Positions 44,356 to 53,707 of a DNA stretch of 64,000 nt are shown in pieces. The DNA is from DASZTV01 sp035547515. Its GTDB lineage: Bacteria > Actinomycetota > Actinomycetes > JAFAQI01. Below the pieces are notes generated by a model. The model saw only the letters and a list, made by a program, of their open reading frames with translations, was not told where the DNA came from and did no database searches. Position numbers and translations under genes: made by a program. Numbering within the stretch: position 1 is the first letter of the stretch; every line of letters begins with the position of its first letter. The stretch is taken from assembly GCA_035547515.1 (NCBI GenBank), contig DASZUS010000071.1, positions 59,002-123,001 on the forward strand, read 5' to 3'.

Positions 44356-45270
44356 TCAACCGGCTGCGGCCAGCTGTGCGCGGCGCCGGCGCAGGATCTC
44401 GAGCAGCTCCTCGATCACTCCGCCGGCATCTTGGTGCAGTCGCTGATGCGAGTAGCGCACGGTGAGCCAGCCGAGCCGTGCCAGCTCGGCATCGCGGCGA
44501 AGGTCTCGCTCTCGCTGCCCGCGCGAACCGTGGTAGGCCGCGCCGTCGAGCTCGACGGCGACGAGCTCCTCGGGAAACGCACGATCGAGGTAGACGACCC
44601 GCTTGTCGAGAGCCAGTCGATGCTGGGTGGCTGAACGCGGTAGCCGCTTGTCGGTGAACACGCGCTGGTGGCCCCAGATCTCCAGCTCGCTGTGATTGCC
44701 GGCCGCGAGCATCTCGAAGAGCCGGCGCTGAGCGCGCGCACCGGGCGTCGTCGGATGCAGCTCGAGCTGCTCGAGCAGCCGACCGGCAGTCGTACGTCGT
44801 TCCCGAACCCCAACGATCGCCGGAGCGCGCTGGTCCATCAGCGGCAGCAGCCGCCAGCTCTCGATCACCGCCTGCTCGAGCCTCACAACTCGCAGCCCAG
44901 CTCGAGTGACCACCGTTGGAGCTTCCGGACTGTAGTCACGGCGGTGGTGCAGCCTGATTCCACGTGCTTTGCATGTCACACCCATGCCTGCGGTGAGGTG
45001 GACGACGCCGCATGTCCGACTAGGCAGGCCCCACACGTCGAGGGCGTCTGTGTGGGAAAGCGCACCAGACTCGCAATAGGCGAGTGCTCCTCGTCTGCGC
45101 GTGTCCAGGCCGTCGCACTCGGGCAGTCGGTACACGCCTGGGTAGATCAAGACGACAGCTCCGCAACGCACGGCGTCGTCGATCACGTGAACCGGGTAGC
45201 GGTCGAGCGCGTGGTCGCGGCGGATCACGCCGCCACTACGACGAATCATGGCAATCAGGTCTGAGCGCAT
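44356..45270 (-). CDS. AbiEi-like N-terminal plus DUF559 (Vsr-like) domain protein
   Basis: 304 residues. The first 65 (GGVIRRDHALDRYPVHVIDDAVRCG, then VYRLP) look like the winged-helix N-terminal domain of AbiEi antitoxins; the C-terminal 100 contain the DUF559 endonuclease-like core, with the acidic PEELVAVELDGAAYHGSRGQRERDLRRDAEL and WLTVRYSHQRL. Such stand-alone proteins are common in actinobacteria and unproven in function; no toxin partner (AbiEii) is adjacent. ATG 45270 is preferred over ATG 45249. Confidence 0.78.
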   Translation of the reverse strand: MRSDLIAMIRRSGGVIRRDHALDRYPVHVIDDAVRCGAVVLIYPGVYRLPECDGLDTRRRGALAYCESGALSHTDALDVWGLPSRTCGVVHLTAGMGVTCKARGIRLHHRRDYSPEAPTVVTRAGLRVVRLEQAVIESWRLLPLMDQRAPAIVGVRERRTTAGRLLEQLELHPTTPGARAQRRLFEMLAAGNHSELEIWGHQRVFTDKRLPRSATQHRLALDKRVVYLDRAFPEELVAVELDGAAYHGSRGQRERDLRRDAELARLGWLTVRYSHQRLHQDAGGVIEELLEILRRRRAQLAAAG

Positions 45271-45327
45271 TGCGGGAGGCTCCGCGCTTCGCGCGGCGGG
45301 CGCCAGAATCCCGACGCGAGCTGTGGG

Positions 45328-47112
45328 TTAGCCGTTTTCGCGCCAGCGGTTGGTGATCGGGAGACGGCGGTCGCGCCCGAAGCCCTTCGGGGTGATCTTC
45401 GGTCCCGGCGGGTACTGGCGGCGCTTGTACTCGGCAAGGTCGACCAGCCGGATCACCCGGTCGACAAGCTCCTCGGGATGCCCCAGCGCGACGAGCTCGG
45501 CACGGCCGAGGTCGTTCACGACATAGGCCTCGAGGATGGCGTCCAACGTCTCGTACGCCGGGAGCCGGTCGCTGTCGCGTTGCCCGGGGGCGAGCTCCGC
45601 GGAGGGCTCCTTGTCGATAATCTCGACCGGGATCGGCTCGACCTCTCCGCGCCCAAGCGCTTGCCGGTTGCGCCAGCGGGACAGCTCCCACACCAGCGTC
45701 TTCGGCACGTCCTTGATCGGCGCGAACCCACCGGCGCTGTCGCCGTACAGCGTCGAGAACCCGGTCGCCAGCTCGCTCTTGTTGCCGGTCGTGAGCACGA
45801 GATGGCCGGCTTCGTTCGACAGCGCCATCAGCGCGGTGCCGCGCACCCGCGCCTGCAGGTTCTCCTCGGCGAGCCCGTGCAGGCCGCCGACCTCGAGCTC
45901 GCCGAAGGCTTTCTCGTAGGCCTCAACCATCGGCGCAATCGGCAGCAGCTCCCACTGCAGGCCCTGTCGCCGCGCCAGCTCCTCCGCATCGGCGACGCTG
46001 CCGTCGCTCGAGTAGCGGCTCGGCATGCCCACGACATGCACGGCGTCGGCGCCGAGCGCATCCCGCGCGATCGTGGCGACCAGCGCGGAGTCGATGCCGC
46101 CGGACAGGCCGAGGACCACCGAGGCGAAGCCGTTCTTGCGCACGTAGTCGCGGGTGCCGAGGACGAGCGCGGCCCACACCTCGGCGAGCTCGGGCTCGTC
46201 ATCCGACGTCACCGGTCGGGTCGACGCCAGCGCGTCGCTGGGCACGGGCAGTGCGTCGGCCTGGTGGCGGCTCACCGTCATCGTCGTGCCGTCGTGTACG
46301 TCGATCGGGCCCGCGACCTCGGAGCTCGCCGACGGCAGATCCAGGTCGGCCACCAGCAGGTCCGGCGCGAACTGCGCCGCGCGCGAGTGCAACCGCCCTT
46401 CGGAGTCGACGATCAGCGAGTCGCCGTCGAAGACCAGCTCGTCCTGCCCGCCGACGAGGTTCACGTAGGCGAGCACGGCACCGGCCTCGCGGGCGCGACC
46501 GGCCGTGAGCTCCAGACGTACGTCGTCCTTGTTGCGCTCGTACGGCGAGCCGTTGATGCACAGCACGAGCCCGACGCCGGCCTCGCGCGCGGCCGTGATC
46601 GGGCCGCCCTCCTGCCAGAGGTCCTCGCAGATCGTCATCGCCACGTCGACCCCGCCGAGGCGGATGACCGGCAGGGCATCGCCCGGCACGAAGTAGCGGA
46701 ACTCGTCGAAGACCCCGTAGTTGGGCAGGTGGTGCTTGGCATAGCGGGCGACCACCTCGCCGCGATGGATGAACGCCGCGGCGTTCTGCGGCTCACCCGC
46801 GGGCCGGCCGACGCGCGGCGCCGGCTTCGGGCATCGGTCCAGGTAACCGACGACCACCGCGATCTGGCCGAGCCCCTCGGCGGCAAGGCGGGAGGCGAGG
46901 GCCTCCAGGGCGTTACGCGACGCTTGCACGAACGATCCGCGCAGGACAAGGTCCTCGGGCGGGTACCCGGTCAGCGCCATCTCGGGGAAGGCGACCAGCT
47001 GCGCGCCCTGCTCGAGGGCCCGGCGGGTCAGCGTGAGGACCAGCTCGGCGTTGCCGGCCAGGTCACCGACCGTGAAGTCGTCCTGCGCCAGGGCTACCCG
47101 CAGTCGCGGCAT
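45328..47112 (-). CDS. nadE: Glutamine-dependent NAD+ synthetase
   Basis: 594 residues with an N-terminal nitrilase-type glutaminase domain and a C-terminal ammonia-ligating synthetase. The glutaminase triad is visible as Glu (FPEMALTGYPPED), Lys (YAKHHLPNYGVFDE) and Cys (TICEDLW); the ATP-pyrophosphatase P-loop is GLSGGIDSALVA. It converts deamido-NAD+ to NAD+ in the last biosynthetic step. ATG 47112. Divergent from glnA2 with a 76-base gap. Confidence 0.96.
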   Translation of the reverse strand: MPRLRVALAQDDFTVGDLAGNAELVLTLTRRALEQGAQLVAFPEMALTGYPPEDLVLRGSFVQASRNALEALASRLAAEGLGQIAVVVGYLDRCPKPAPRVGRPAGEPQNAAAFIHRGEVVARYAKHHLPNYGVFDEFRYFVPGDALPVIRLGGVDVAMTICEDLWQEGGPITAAREAGVGLVLCINGSPYERNKDDVRLELTAGRAREAGAVLAYVNLVGGQDELVFDGDSLIVDSEGRLHSRAAQFAPDLLVADLDLPSASSEVAGPIDVHDGTTMTVSRHQADALPVPSDALASTRPVTSDDEPELAEVWAALVLGTRDYVRKNGFASVVLGLSGGIDSALVATIARDALGADAVHVVGMPSRYSSDGSVADAEELARRQGLQWELLPIAPMVEAYEKAFGELEVGGLHGLAEENLQARVRGTALMALSNEAGHLVLTTGNKSELATGFSTLYGDSAGGFAPIKDVPKTLVWELSRWRNRQALGRGEVEPIPVEIIDKEPSAELAPGQRDSDRLPAYETLDAILEAYVVNDLGRAELVALGHPEELVDRVIRLVDLAEYKRRQYPPGPKITPKGFGRDRRLPITNRWRENG

Positions 47113-47175
47113 GGCCCCAGGCTAGAGCCGCCGACGCGAGGTCTCGCCTGTCACGTGGACGTAACGTGGCCGCCT

Positions 47176-47181
47176 TACGCT
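47176..47181 (+). promoter_or_regulatory. -10 element TACGCT of a probable leaderless glnA2 promoter
   Basis: TACGCT ends 7 bases before ATG 47189; no ribosome binding site is visible. No clear -35. Confidence 0.45.
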
Positions 47182-47188
47182 GAGCACC

Positions 47189-48529
47189 ATGGATCGTCAG
47201 CAGGAGTTCGTGCTCCGCACGATCGAGGAACGCGACATCCGGTTCGTCCGGCTGTGGTTCACCGATGTGCTCGGTTTCCTCAAGTCGGTGGCGATCGCCC
47301 CGGCAGAGCTCGAAGGCGCATTCGCCGAGGGCATCGGGTTCGACGGATCGGCGATCGAGGGCTTCGCCCGCGTCCACGAGTCGGACATGCTGGCCCGCCC
47401 CGACCCGGCAACCTTCCAGGTCCTGCCGTGGCGCGACGAGCAGCCCGGTACGGCGCGAATGTTCTGCGACATCCTGACCCCCGACGGGGCGCCGTCGTAC
47501 GCCGATCCGCGTCACGTCCTGCGGCGCTCGATGCAGCGCGCGGCGGACCTCGGCTTCACCTTCTACGTCCACCCGGAGGTGGAGTTCTTCCTGCTGCGAG
47601 AGCGGCCGACGGACACCGAGCTGCTGCCGGCGCCGATCGACTCCGGCGGCTACTTCGACCAGACGCCGCACGACCTCGGCCACGACTTCCGTCGCCAGGC
47701 GATCACCATGCTCGAGCGGATGGGCATCAGCGTCGAGTTCAGCCACCACGAGGTCGCGCCGGGCCAGCAGGAGATCGACCTGCGCTACGCCGACGCGCTG
47801 ACGACCGCGGACAACCTCATGACGATGCGCCTCGTCGTGAAGGAGGTCGCGCTCTCGCAGGGCGTCTTCGCCTCCTTCATGCCAAAGCCGTTCGCGGAGC
47901 AGCCCGGCTCGGCGATGCACACCCACCTGTCACTGTTCGAAGGCGACCGCAACGCGTTCCACGATGCGAGCGATCCGCTGTCGCTGTCCAAGGTCGGCAA
48001 GGCGTTCGTCGCGGGCCTGCTGGTCCACGCGGCGGAGTTCACCGCGATCACCAACCAGTGGGTCAACTCCTACAAACGGCTCTGGGGCGGCGGTGAGGCG
48101 CCGGCCTACATCTGCTGGGGCCGCAACAACCGTTCAGCGCTGGTCCGGATCCCGATGTACAAGCCGCACAAGGGCAACTCGACCCGCATCGAGATCCGCT
48201 CGCCGGACGCCGCGTGCAACCCGTACCTGACCTACGCGGTCCTGCTGGCTGCCGGCCTCAAGGGCATCGAGGAGGGCTACGAGCTGCCCGACGGCGCGGA
48301 GGACGACGTGTGGGCGCTGACCGACGTCGAGCGGCGCGCGATGGGGATCGCGCCGCTGCCCGGCTCGCTGTCCGACGCGATCAAGGTCATGGAGGGCTCG
48401 GAGCTGCTCGCGCAGACTCTCGGCGAGGGAGTGTTCGACTTCTTCATGCGCAACAAGCGCGCGGAATGGGAGGACTATCGACGGCAGGTCACGCCGTTCG
48501 AGCTGTCCCGCTACCTGCCGCTTCTCTAG
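47189..48529 (+). CDS. glnA2: Glutamine synthetase-like protein GlnA2
   Basis: 446 residues, GSI-alpha size. Signature blocks include LRTIEERDIRFVRLWFTDVLG, GIGFDGSAIEGFARVHESDM, PEVEFFLL, GSAMHTHLSLF and NNRSALVRIP. The adenylylation loop of housekeeping GlnA (NLY) is absent: the corresponding stretch reads DDVWALTDVERR, so it is probably not regulated by GlnE. In Streptomyces coelicolor GlnA2 has been reported as a gamma-glutamylpolyamine synthetase, a plausible alternative to ammonia assimilation here. First gene of glnA2 - GATase - glnE. Confidence 0.92.
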   Translation: MDRQQEFVLRTIEERDIRFVRLWFTDVLGFLKSVAIAPAELEGAFAEGIGFDGSAIEGFARVHESDMLARPDPATFQVLPWRDEQPGTARMFCDILTPDGAPSYADPRHVLRRSMQRAADLGFTFYVHPEVEFFLLRERPTDTELLPAPIDSGGYFDQTPHDLGHDFRRQAITMLERMGISVEFSHHEVAPGQQEIDLRYADALTTADNLMTMRLVVKEVALSQGVFASFMPKPFAEQPGSAMHTHLSLFEGDRNAFHDASDPLSLSKVGKAFVAGLLVHAAEFTAITNQWVNSYKRLWGGGEAPAYICWGRNNRSALVRIPMYKPHKGNSTRIEIRSPDAACNPYLTYAVLLAAGLKGIEEGYELPDGAEDDVWALTDVERRAMGIAPLPGSLSDAIKVMEGSELLAQTLGEGVFDFFMRNKRAEWEDYRRQVTPFELSRYLPLL

Positions 48530-48551
48530 CTCGATCTCTCGGTTGCATCGA

Positions 48552-49238
48552 ATGTCGCGCGCCCTCGTCGTGCAGCACGTCGCCCTCGAGGGGCCGGGCC
48601 GGTTTGCGCAGTGGCTGCCGTCGTACGGCGTCGAGCTCGACGTCGTACGGCCGTACGCCGGCGACGCGCTGCCCGACGTCCTCGAGGCGGAGGCGCTGAT
48701 CGTCATGGGCGGCCCGATGGGCGCCTACGACGACGAAGCGGCGGCGTGGCTGCCCGCAGTGAAAAGGCTGCTCGCCGCGGCCGTCGATGCCGGGATCCCG
48801 ACGCTTGGCGTGTGCCTCGGTGCGCAGCTGCTGGCGGTTGCGACGGGCGGCCGCGTCGAGCGCGGCGGGAACGGCCCGGAGATCGGCCTCGGCGAGGTCG
48901 AGGTGCACACGCCCGACTCGCTGCTCGCGCTGGGCGCGGTCCCGGTCGTCCAGTGGCACTTCGACACGGTGACCGAGCTGCCGCCCGGAGCCGAGCTGCT
49001 TGCGTCCAGCGCGGCCTATCCGGTGCAGGCCTACCGCGTGGGCGCCGCAGCGTGGGGGCTGCAGTACCACGTCGAGGCAGACCCGCACCTGGTCGCCGAA
49101 TGGGTGCGAGCCGAGGACCGTGACGAGAGGGACGTCCTGGCGCCGATACGTGCCGCCGACGCATCTATCGCAGCCGCGGGCGAGCAGGTCGCGCTCCGTT
49201 TTGCCGCAGTCGTGAACGAGCGGGCCGCGCAGGGCTGA
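48552..49238 (+). CDS. Class I glutamine amidotransferase-like protein
   Basis: 228 residues. Triad: Cys in GVCLGAQLLA, His in QYHVEADPHL, with Glu two residues later (YHVE). The oxyanion-loop region LIVMGGPMGAYDD is intact, so the enzyme should hydrolyse glutamine or gamma-glutamyl compounds. Start ATG 48552 (an in-frame TTG lies at 48543). It lies 22 bases after glnA2 and 19 before glnE. If GlnA2 makes gamma-glutamyl-amines, this could be the hydrolase that acts later in the same route. Confidence 0.88.
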   Translation: MSRALVVQHVALEGPGRFAQWLPSYGVELDVVRPYAGDALPDVLEAEALIVMGGPMGAYDDEAAAWLPAVKRLLAAAVDAGIPTLGVCLGAQLLAVATGGRVERGGNGPEIGLGEVEVHTPDSLLALGAVPVVQWHFDTVTELPPGAELLASSAAYPVQAYRVGAAAWGLQYHVEADPHLVAEWVRAEDRDERDVLAPIRAADASIAAAGEQVALRFAAVVNERAAQG

Positions 49239-49243
49239 CGCAG

Positions 49244-49249
49244 TAGCGT
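49244..49249 (+). promoter_or_regulatory. Possible -10 element TAGCGT before glnE
   Basis: TAGCGT ends 8 bases before GTG 49258, a leaderless-type spacing. It would let glnE be expressed apart from glnA2. Confidence 0.3.
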
Positions 49250-49257
49250 GCCTGGCT

Positions 49258-52173
49258 GTGGCCTCGGCTGATCGCACTTCGAGCAGCCGCGGCCGCCTCG
49301 CCCGGGCCGGTTTCACCGATCCGGAGGCCGGTGTCACCCGGCTCGCCGAGCTGAGCCTGGCGGCCGACGACGCGGTGCTCGACGCGCTCTCGCTGTGCCC
49401 CGACGCGGACCGTGCGCTGTTCGGGCTTGCCCGGCTCGCCCAAGCTCCCGATCGCGAGGAGCTGGTCGAGTCGGTCCGCAGCAGCCTCGGTTTCCGCGAC
49501 CGGCTGTTCGCGGTGCTCGGCGGCAGCGCCGCACTCGCGGAGTGGATGGCGAGCCACCCCGGCTCCTGGCGGGAGCTGTGGAGCGAAGACGTCATCACCA
49601 GCCGCCCGACGCGCTACGGCCTGCACGTCGCGCTCGACCGTGCGGTTTCGGGCCTGACCGGCACCGCGTCGTACGACGCGCTGCGGGTTGCCTACCGGAC
49701 CTGCCTGCTGCGCCTCGCCGCTCGTGATCTGTGCGGCGACGTCGCCGTCGACGATGTCGCCGGCGAGCTCTCGGACCTGGCCGACGCGACTCTGGCAGCC
49801 GCGCTTCGCATCGCCGAGGCCGAGCACCCGGGTGAGGCAAGCCTCGCTGTCATCGCGATGGGAAAGTGCGGCGGGCGAGAGCTCAACTACGTCAGCGACG
49901 TGGACGTGATCTTCGTCGGCGAGCCGGCTGAGGGCGCCGCTACCGCCCGTGCCATGGCGCTGATGCATGCCTGCTCCGACACCACCCCGGAGGGAGTCAT
50001 CTGGCCGGTCGACGCCGGCCTGCGTCCCGAGGGCAGGTCGGGGCCCCTGGTGCGCACCATCGCCAGCCACTCGAGCTACTACCAGCGCTGGGCGAAGACC
50101 TGGGAGTTCCAGGCGCTGCTCAAGGCGCGGTACGCCGCCGGCGACGCGACGGTCGGCGATGCCTATCTCGACGCGGTCAGCCCGCTGGTGTGGACCGCGG
50201 CGAGCCGCCCGAGCTTCGTCGAGGACGTCCAGGCGATGCGGCAACGGGTGCTCGGCACGTTGTCCGCGCGCGACGCACCGCGCGAGGTGAAGCTCGGACC
50301 GGGCGGGCTGCGCGACGTCGAGTTCGCGGTGCAGCTGCTGCAGCTGGTGCACGGCCGGGGGGACGACGCGTTGCGCAGCCCGACGACGCTGGTCGCGCTC
50401 GGCGCGCTCGCCGACGGCGGGTACGTCGGTCGCGACGACGCGGCGCGACTTGCGTCGGCGTACCGGTTTCTCCGCGCTGTCGAGCACCGGCTCCAGCTGC
50501 AGCACCTGCGGCGTACCCATCGCCTGCCGGTCGACGAGCAGGGCCAGCGATGGCTGGCGCGATCGATGGGCCGATCCGACGTCGCAGCATGGCAGGCGGA
50601 CTACGACGGCCACGTTCGCGAGGTACGCCGGATCCACGACAAGCTCTTCTACCGTCCGCTGCTCAACGCAGTCGCGCGGCTGCCCGCGGAGGGCCTGCGG
50701 CTCAGCGCCGCGGCGGCGTCCACCAGGCTTCAGGCGCTGGGCTTCCGCGACCCCGGCGCCGCGCTGCGCCACATCGAAGCGCTCACCTCCGGGATCAGCC
50801 GCAACGCGGCGATCCAGCGCGCGCTGCTACCGGCGATGCTGGGCTGGTTTGCCGAGGCAGCCGACCCCGATGCCGGTCTGTTGTCGTTCCGTCAGGTCAG
50901 CGACGCGCTCGGCAGCACGCCGTGGTACCTCCGGGTACTTCGCGATGAAGGTGCCGCGGCCGAGCGGCTGGCCCGGCTGCTGGCCACGAGCCGCTACCTC
51001 GCTGACCTCTTGGCCCGCGCGCCCGAGTCCGTCGCGCTGCTTGCCGATGACGCCGAGCTGCAACCGCGCGCTCTGGAGGTGCTGGAGGGCGAGCTGCTCG
51101 CAGCGGTGAGCCGCCACGACGACTCGGAATATGGCGTGGCGGCGGCGCGCGCACTTCGCCGCCAGGAGCTGATCCGCATCTCGTGTGGCGACCTGCTGGG
51201 ACTGCTGCCCGTCAAGGATGTCGGCGAGGCGCTGTCCAACGTCACGTCGGCGACGCTTTCCGCGGCGCTCGAGAGCGCGACGCGCGGCGTCCAGCTTCGT
51301 AGCGGCGCGCCGCTGCCGGTGCGGCTCGCCATCATCGGCATGGGCCGGCTCGGCGGTCGGGAGCAGGGCTACGGCAGCGATGCCGACGTGCTGTTCGTCT
51401 ACGAGCCGGTCGGCGATGACGGGCCGCACTGCACCTCGGCCGCGCACGAGGTGGCCCAGGAGGTGCGCCGGCTGCTGACCATCCCGGCGCCGGATCCACC
51501 AGTGACGGTCGATGCCGACCTGCGACCGGAAGGCCGGCAGGGCCCACTGGTCCGCAGCCTCGCGTCGTACGCCGAGTACTACGAGCGCTGGTCCGCCCCG
51601 TGGGAGATGCAGGCGTTGCTGCGAGCGCAGCCGGTCGCGGGGGACGCGCGGCTCGGGCAGCGGTTCACCGCGCTGATCGACCCGCTGCGCTACCCCGGGG
51701 AGGGGATCACCGCCGCGCAGGGGCGTGAGATCCGCCGCCTCAAGGCGCGGATGGAGGCGGAACGGCTTCCGCGCGGCGTCGACCCGGCGCTGCACATCAA
51801 GCTGGGTCCTGGGGGGCTGTCCGACGTGGAGTGGACGGTCCAGCTCCTGCAGCTGCGGCACGCCCACGACGTCGTCGGGTTGCGCACGACGGCGACGATG
51901 GAGGCGGTCCGCGCCGCCGCGCTGGCCGACCTGCTGTCAGCCGCGGATGCGCGTGCCCTGCAGGATGCATGGATGATCGCGACCCGGGTGCGCAACGCGA
52001 TCGTCCTTGCGCGCGGTCGCGCGTCGGATCTCGTCCCGTCCGACGCGCGGGTGCTCGCCGCAGTGGCGCGCGCCATGGGATACGGCCCGGGTCAGGGTGC
52101 ACAGCTGCTGGACGACTACCGGCGCGCGGCGCGTCGAGCCAGGGCGGTGCACGAACGGGTGTTCGCCGCGTGA
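49258..52173 (+). CDS. glnE: Bifunctional glutamine synthetase adenylyltransferase/deadenylase
   Basis: 971 residues. Two nucleotidyltransferase domains: the N-terminal one, GKCGGRELNYVSDVDVIFV, removes AMP; the C-terminal one, GMGRLGGREQGYGSDADVLFVY, adds AMP to the housekeeping glutamine synthetase. Helical bundles follow each. Conserved PEGRSGPLVRT and PEGRQGPLVRS repeats mirror each other. GTG 49258. The adenylylated target must be encoded elsewhere, because the neighbouring GlnA2 lacks the Tyr motif. Confidence 0.96.
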   Translation: MASADRTSSSRGRLARAGFTDPEAGVTRLAELSLAADDAVLDALSLCPDADRALFGLARLAQAPDREELVESVRSSLGFRDRLFAVLGGSAALAEWMASHPGSWRELWSEDVITSRPTRYGLHVALDRAVSGLTGTASYDALRVAYRTCLLRLAARDLCGDVAVDDVAGELSDLADATLAAALRIAEAEHPGEASLAVIAMGKCGGRELNYVSDVDVIFVGEPAEGAATARAMALMHACSDTTPEGVIWPVDAGLRPEGRSGPLVRTIASHSSYYQRWAKTWEFQALLKARYAAGDATVGDAYLDAVSPLVWTAASRPSFVEDVQAMRQRVLGTLSARDAPREVKLGPGGLRDVEFAVQLLQLVHGRGDDALRSPTTLVALGALADGGYVGRDDAARLASAYRFLRAVEHRLQLQHLRRTHRLPVDEQGQRWLARSMGRSDVAAWQADYDGHVREVRRIHDKLFYRPLLNAVARLPAEGLRLSAAAASTRLQALGFRDPGAALRHIEALTSGISRNAAIQRALLPAMLGWFAEAADPDAGLLSFRQVSDALGSTPWYLRVLRDEGAAAERLARLLATSRYLADLLARAPESVALLADDAELQPRALEVLEGELLAAVSRHDDSEYGVAAARALRRQELIRISCGDLLGLLPVKDVGEALSNVTSATLSAALESATRGVQLRSGAPLPVRLAIIGMGRLGGREQGYGSDADVLFVYEPVGDDGPHCTSAAHEVAQEVRRLLTIPAPDPPVTVDADLRPEGRQGPLVRSLASYAEYYERWSAPWEMQALLRAQPVAGDARLGQRFTALIDPLRYPGEGITAAQGREIRRLKARMEAERLPRGVDPALHIKLGPGGLSDVEWTVQLLQLRHAHDVVGLRTTATMEAVRAAALADLLSAADARALQDAWMIATRVRNAIVLARGRASDLVPSDARVLAAVARAMGYGPGQGAQLLDDYRRAARRARAVHERVFAA

Positions 52174-53696
52174 CAGCGGCACGCGCGGCGCGGCCACGCT
52201 GGCTCGCGCCGGTCGTCACTGCTGCGGTGCTCGCGGTGGGCTACGCGCTGGTGGCCCCGCACACCGCCGATCTGGCGGCGCAGACCGCGCGCGCGGACGT
52301 GTTCCACCGCAGCGGCTACATCGCCTACTGGACCGGTTGGTACGGCGGGACACCGACGGCGGGCTACAGCCTCGTCACCCCGCCGCTGCTCGCGATCTTC
52401 GGCCCGGTTGCGCTCGGCGCGCTGTCGATCATCGCCGCGGGGGTGATCGCCGTACCGCTGCTCCGGCAGACCCGACGACCGCGGGCTGGCGCGATCGCGG
52501 TCGCGGTCTCGGGCACGCTGGACGTGCTGTCCGGCCGGATCACCTTCGCCACTGGCGTGGTGGTCGCGCTGTTAGCCCTGCTCGCGATCGAGCGGCGGCG
52601 GCCGTGGCTTGCCTTCGTCGTCGCCGTCTTGACGACCGCGACCAGCCCGGTCGCCGGAGTGCTGCTCGCGGTCGCCGCCGGTGCGACCGTGCTGGCCGGG
52701 CCCCGACGCCGGCGAGGCGGAGCCGCGGCGGTTCTGGGAGTCGCGCTGTCACTGGTCATGATCGCGATCCTCACGAGCGGCTCGCGCGGCGGCTACGAGC
52801 CGTTCACGTTCACCTCGCTGGTGATGTCCTGGGGCACCACCGTCCTGGTCATGCTCAGCCCGGTCGGGCGTCGGATGCGAGTCGTCGGGTGGCTGACGCT
52901 GTGGCTGCTGCTGGGCTGCTACCTGATCCACTCGCCGCTGGGCGCCAACGCGACACGGATTGCCGTGCTCGGCGCGGCGCCCGCCCTGGTGGCCGTCGCG
53001 AGGTGGCCGCGACCGGTGCTCGTGCCGGTCGTGGTGGTGGCGAGCCTGCTCCCGGCGGCGCAGCTGCTCAACGACATGGAGGTCGCGAACGGTCCGGCCG
53101 CGACGAAGGCCTTCGTCGCGCCGTTGCAGGCCGAGCTCGCCGAGCAGCCCGACCTGCGGCAGTACCGCGTGGAGGTGCTCGCGACGAAGACGCTGTGGCC
53201 GGAGACCTACCTGCTGCCGGAGGTCTCGCTGGCACGTGGGTGGGAGCGGCAGACCGACGAGGCCCGCGATCCCGAGTTCTACGGCAGGCGTCCGCTCACC
53301 GCGTCCGAGTACCGCGAGTTCCTCGACCGCTACGCGGTCGGGTTCGTCGCCGTACCGGTCGGGGTGCGCCTGGACTACGGCTCGACGCGCGAGGCGGCCT
53401 TGATCAGGGCCGGGCTGCCCTATCTCAGCGAGATCTGGCGCAACCCCGACTGGGAGCTGTACTCGGTCGAGTCACCGACCCAGCTCGCGAGCGCCCCGGC
53501 CACGGTGGTGTCGCAGGAGGACACCGGCATGACGGTCCGGGTGCCGGCGGCGGGCCACTACCTGCTGCGGCTGATCTGGTCGCCGTACTTCGTGGTGAGC
53601 GGTGCCACCCTCGCCCGGGGAACCGGCAATGGCGTCATCCTCGAGGCGCCGTCGGCGGGCGTATACCGGGTTCACGCGGAGTGGCGCTGGCCCTGA
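52170..53696 (+). CDS. Multi-spanning hypothetical membrane protein
   Basis: 508 residues. About ten hydrophobic segments fill residues 10-310; two positively charged loops RRPRAG and PRRRRGG suggest inside orientation. The C-terminal 190 residues are soluble, with FVAPLQAELAEQPDLRQYRVEVL and a final beta-rich part, presumably extracytoplasmic. The layout (membrane bundle plus soluble tail) is that of GT-C type transferases, but no catalytic DD/DE motif stands out except possibly D29/H36. GTG 52170 overlaps the glnE stop (GTGA). Function unknown. Confidence 0.82.
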   Translation: MTAARAARPRWLAPVVTAAVLAVGYALVAPHTADLAAQTARADVFHRSGYIAYWTGWYGGTPTAGYSLVTPPLLAIFGPVALGALSIIAAGVIAVPLLRQTRRPRAGAIAVAVSGTLDVLSGRITFATGVVVALLALLAIERRRPWLAFVVAVLTTATSPVAGVLLAVAAGATVLAGPRRRRGGAAAVLGVALSLVMIAILTSGSRGGYEPFTFTSLVMSWGTTVLVMLSPVGRRMRVVGWLTLWLLLGCYLIHSPLGANATRIAVLGAAPALVAVARWPRPVLVPVVVVASLLPAAQLLNDMEVANGPAATKAFVAPLQAELAEQPDLRQYRVEVLATKTLWPETYLLPEVSLARGWERQTDEARDPEFYGRRPLTASEYREFLDRYAVGFVAVPVGVRLDYGSTREAALIRAGLPYLSEIWRNPDWELYSVESPTQLASAPATVVSQEDTGMTVRVPAAGHYLLRLIWSPYFVVSGATLARGTGNGVILEAPSAGVYRVHAEWRWP

Positions 53697-53707
53697 GGAC
53701 AGGGCAG

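Noticed and set aside
45478..48096. An 872-residue open frame on the plus strand across nadE and into glnA2
   Set aside because: It is antisense to a clear nadE with all catalytic motifs. Long empty frames opposite GC-rich genes are expected, and the translation is low-complexity Arg/Gly/Ala/Val without domain motifs.
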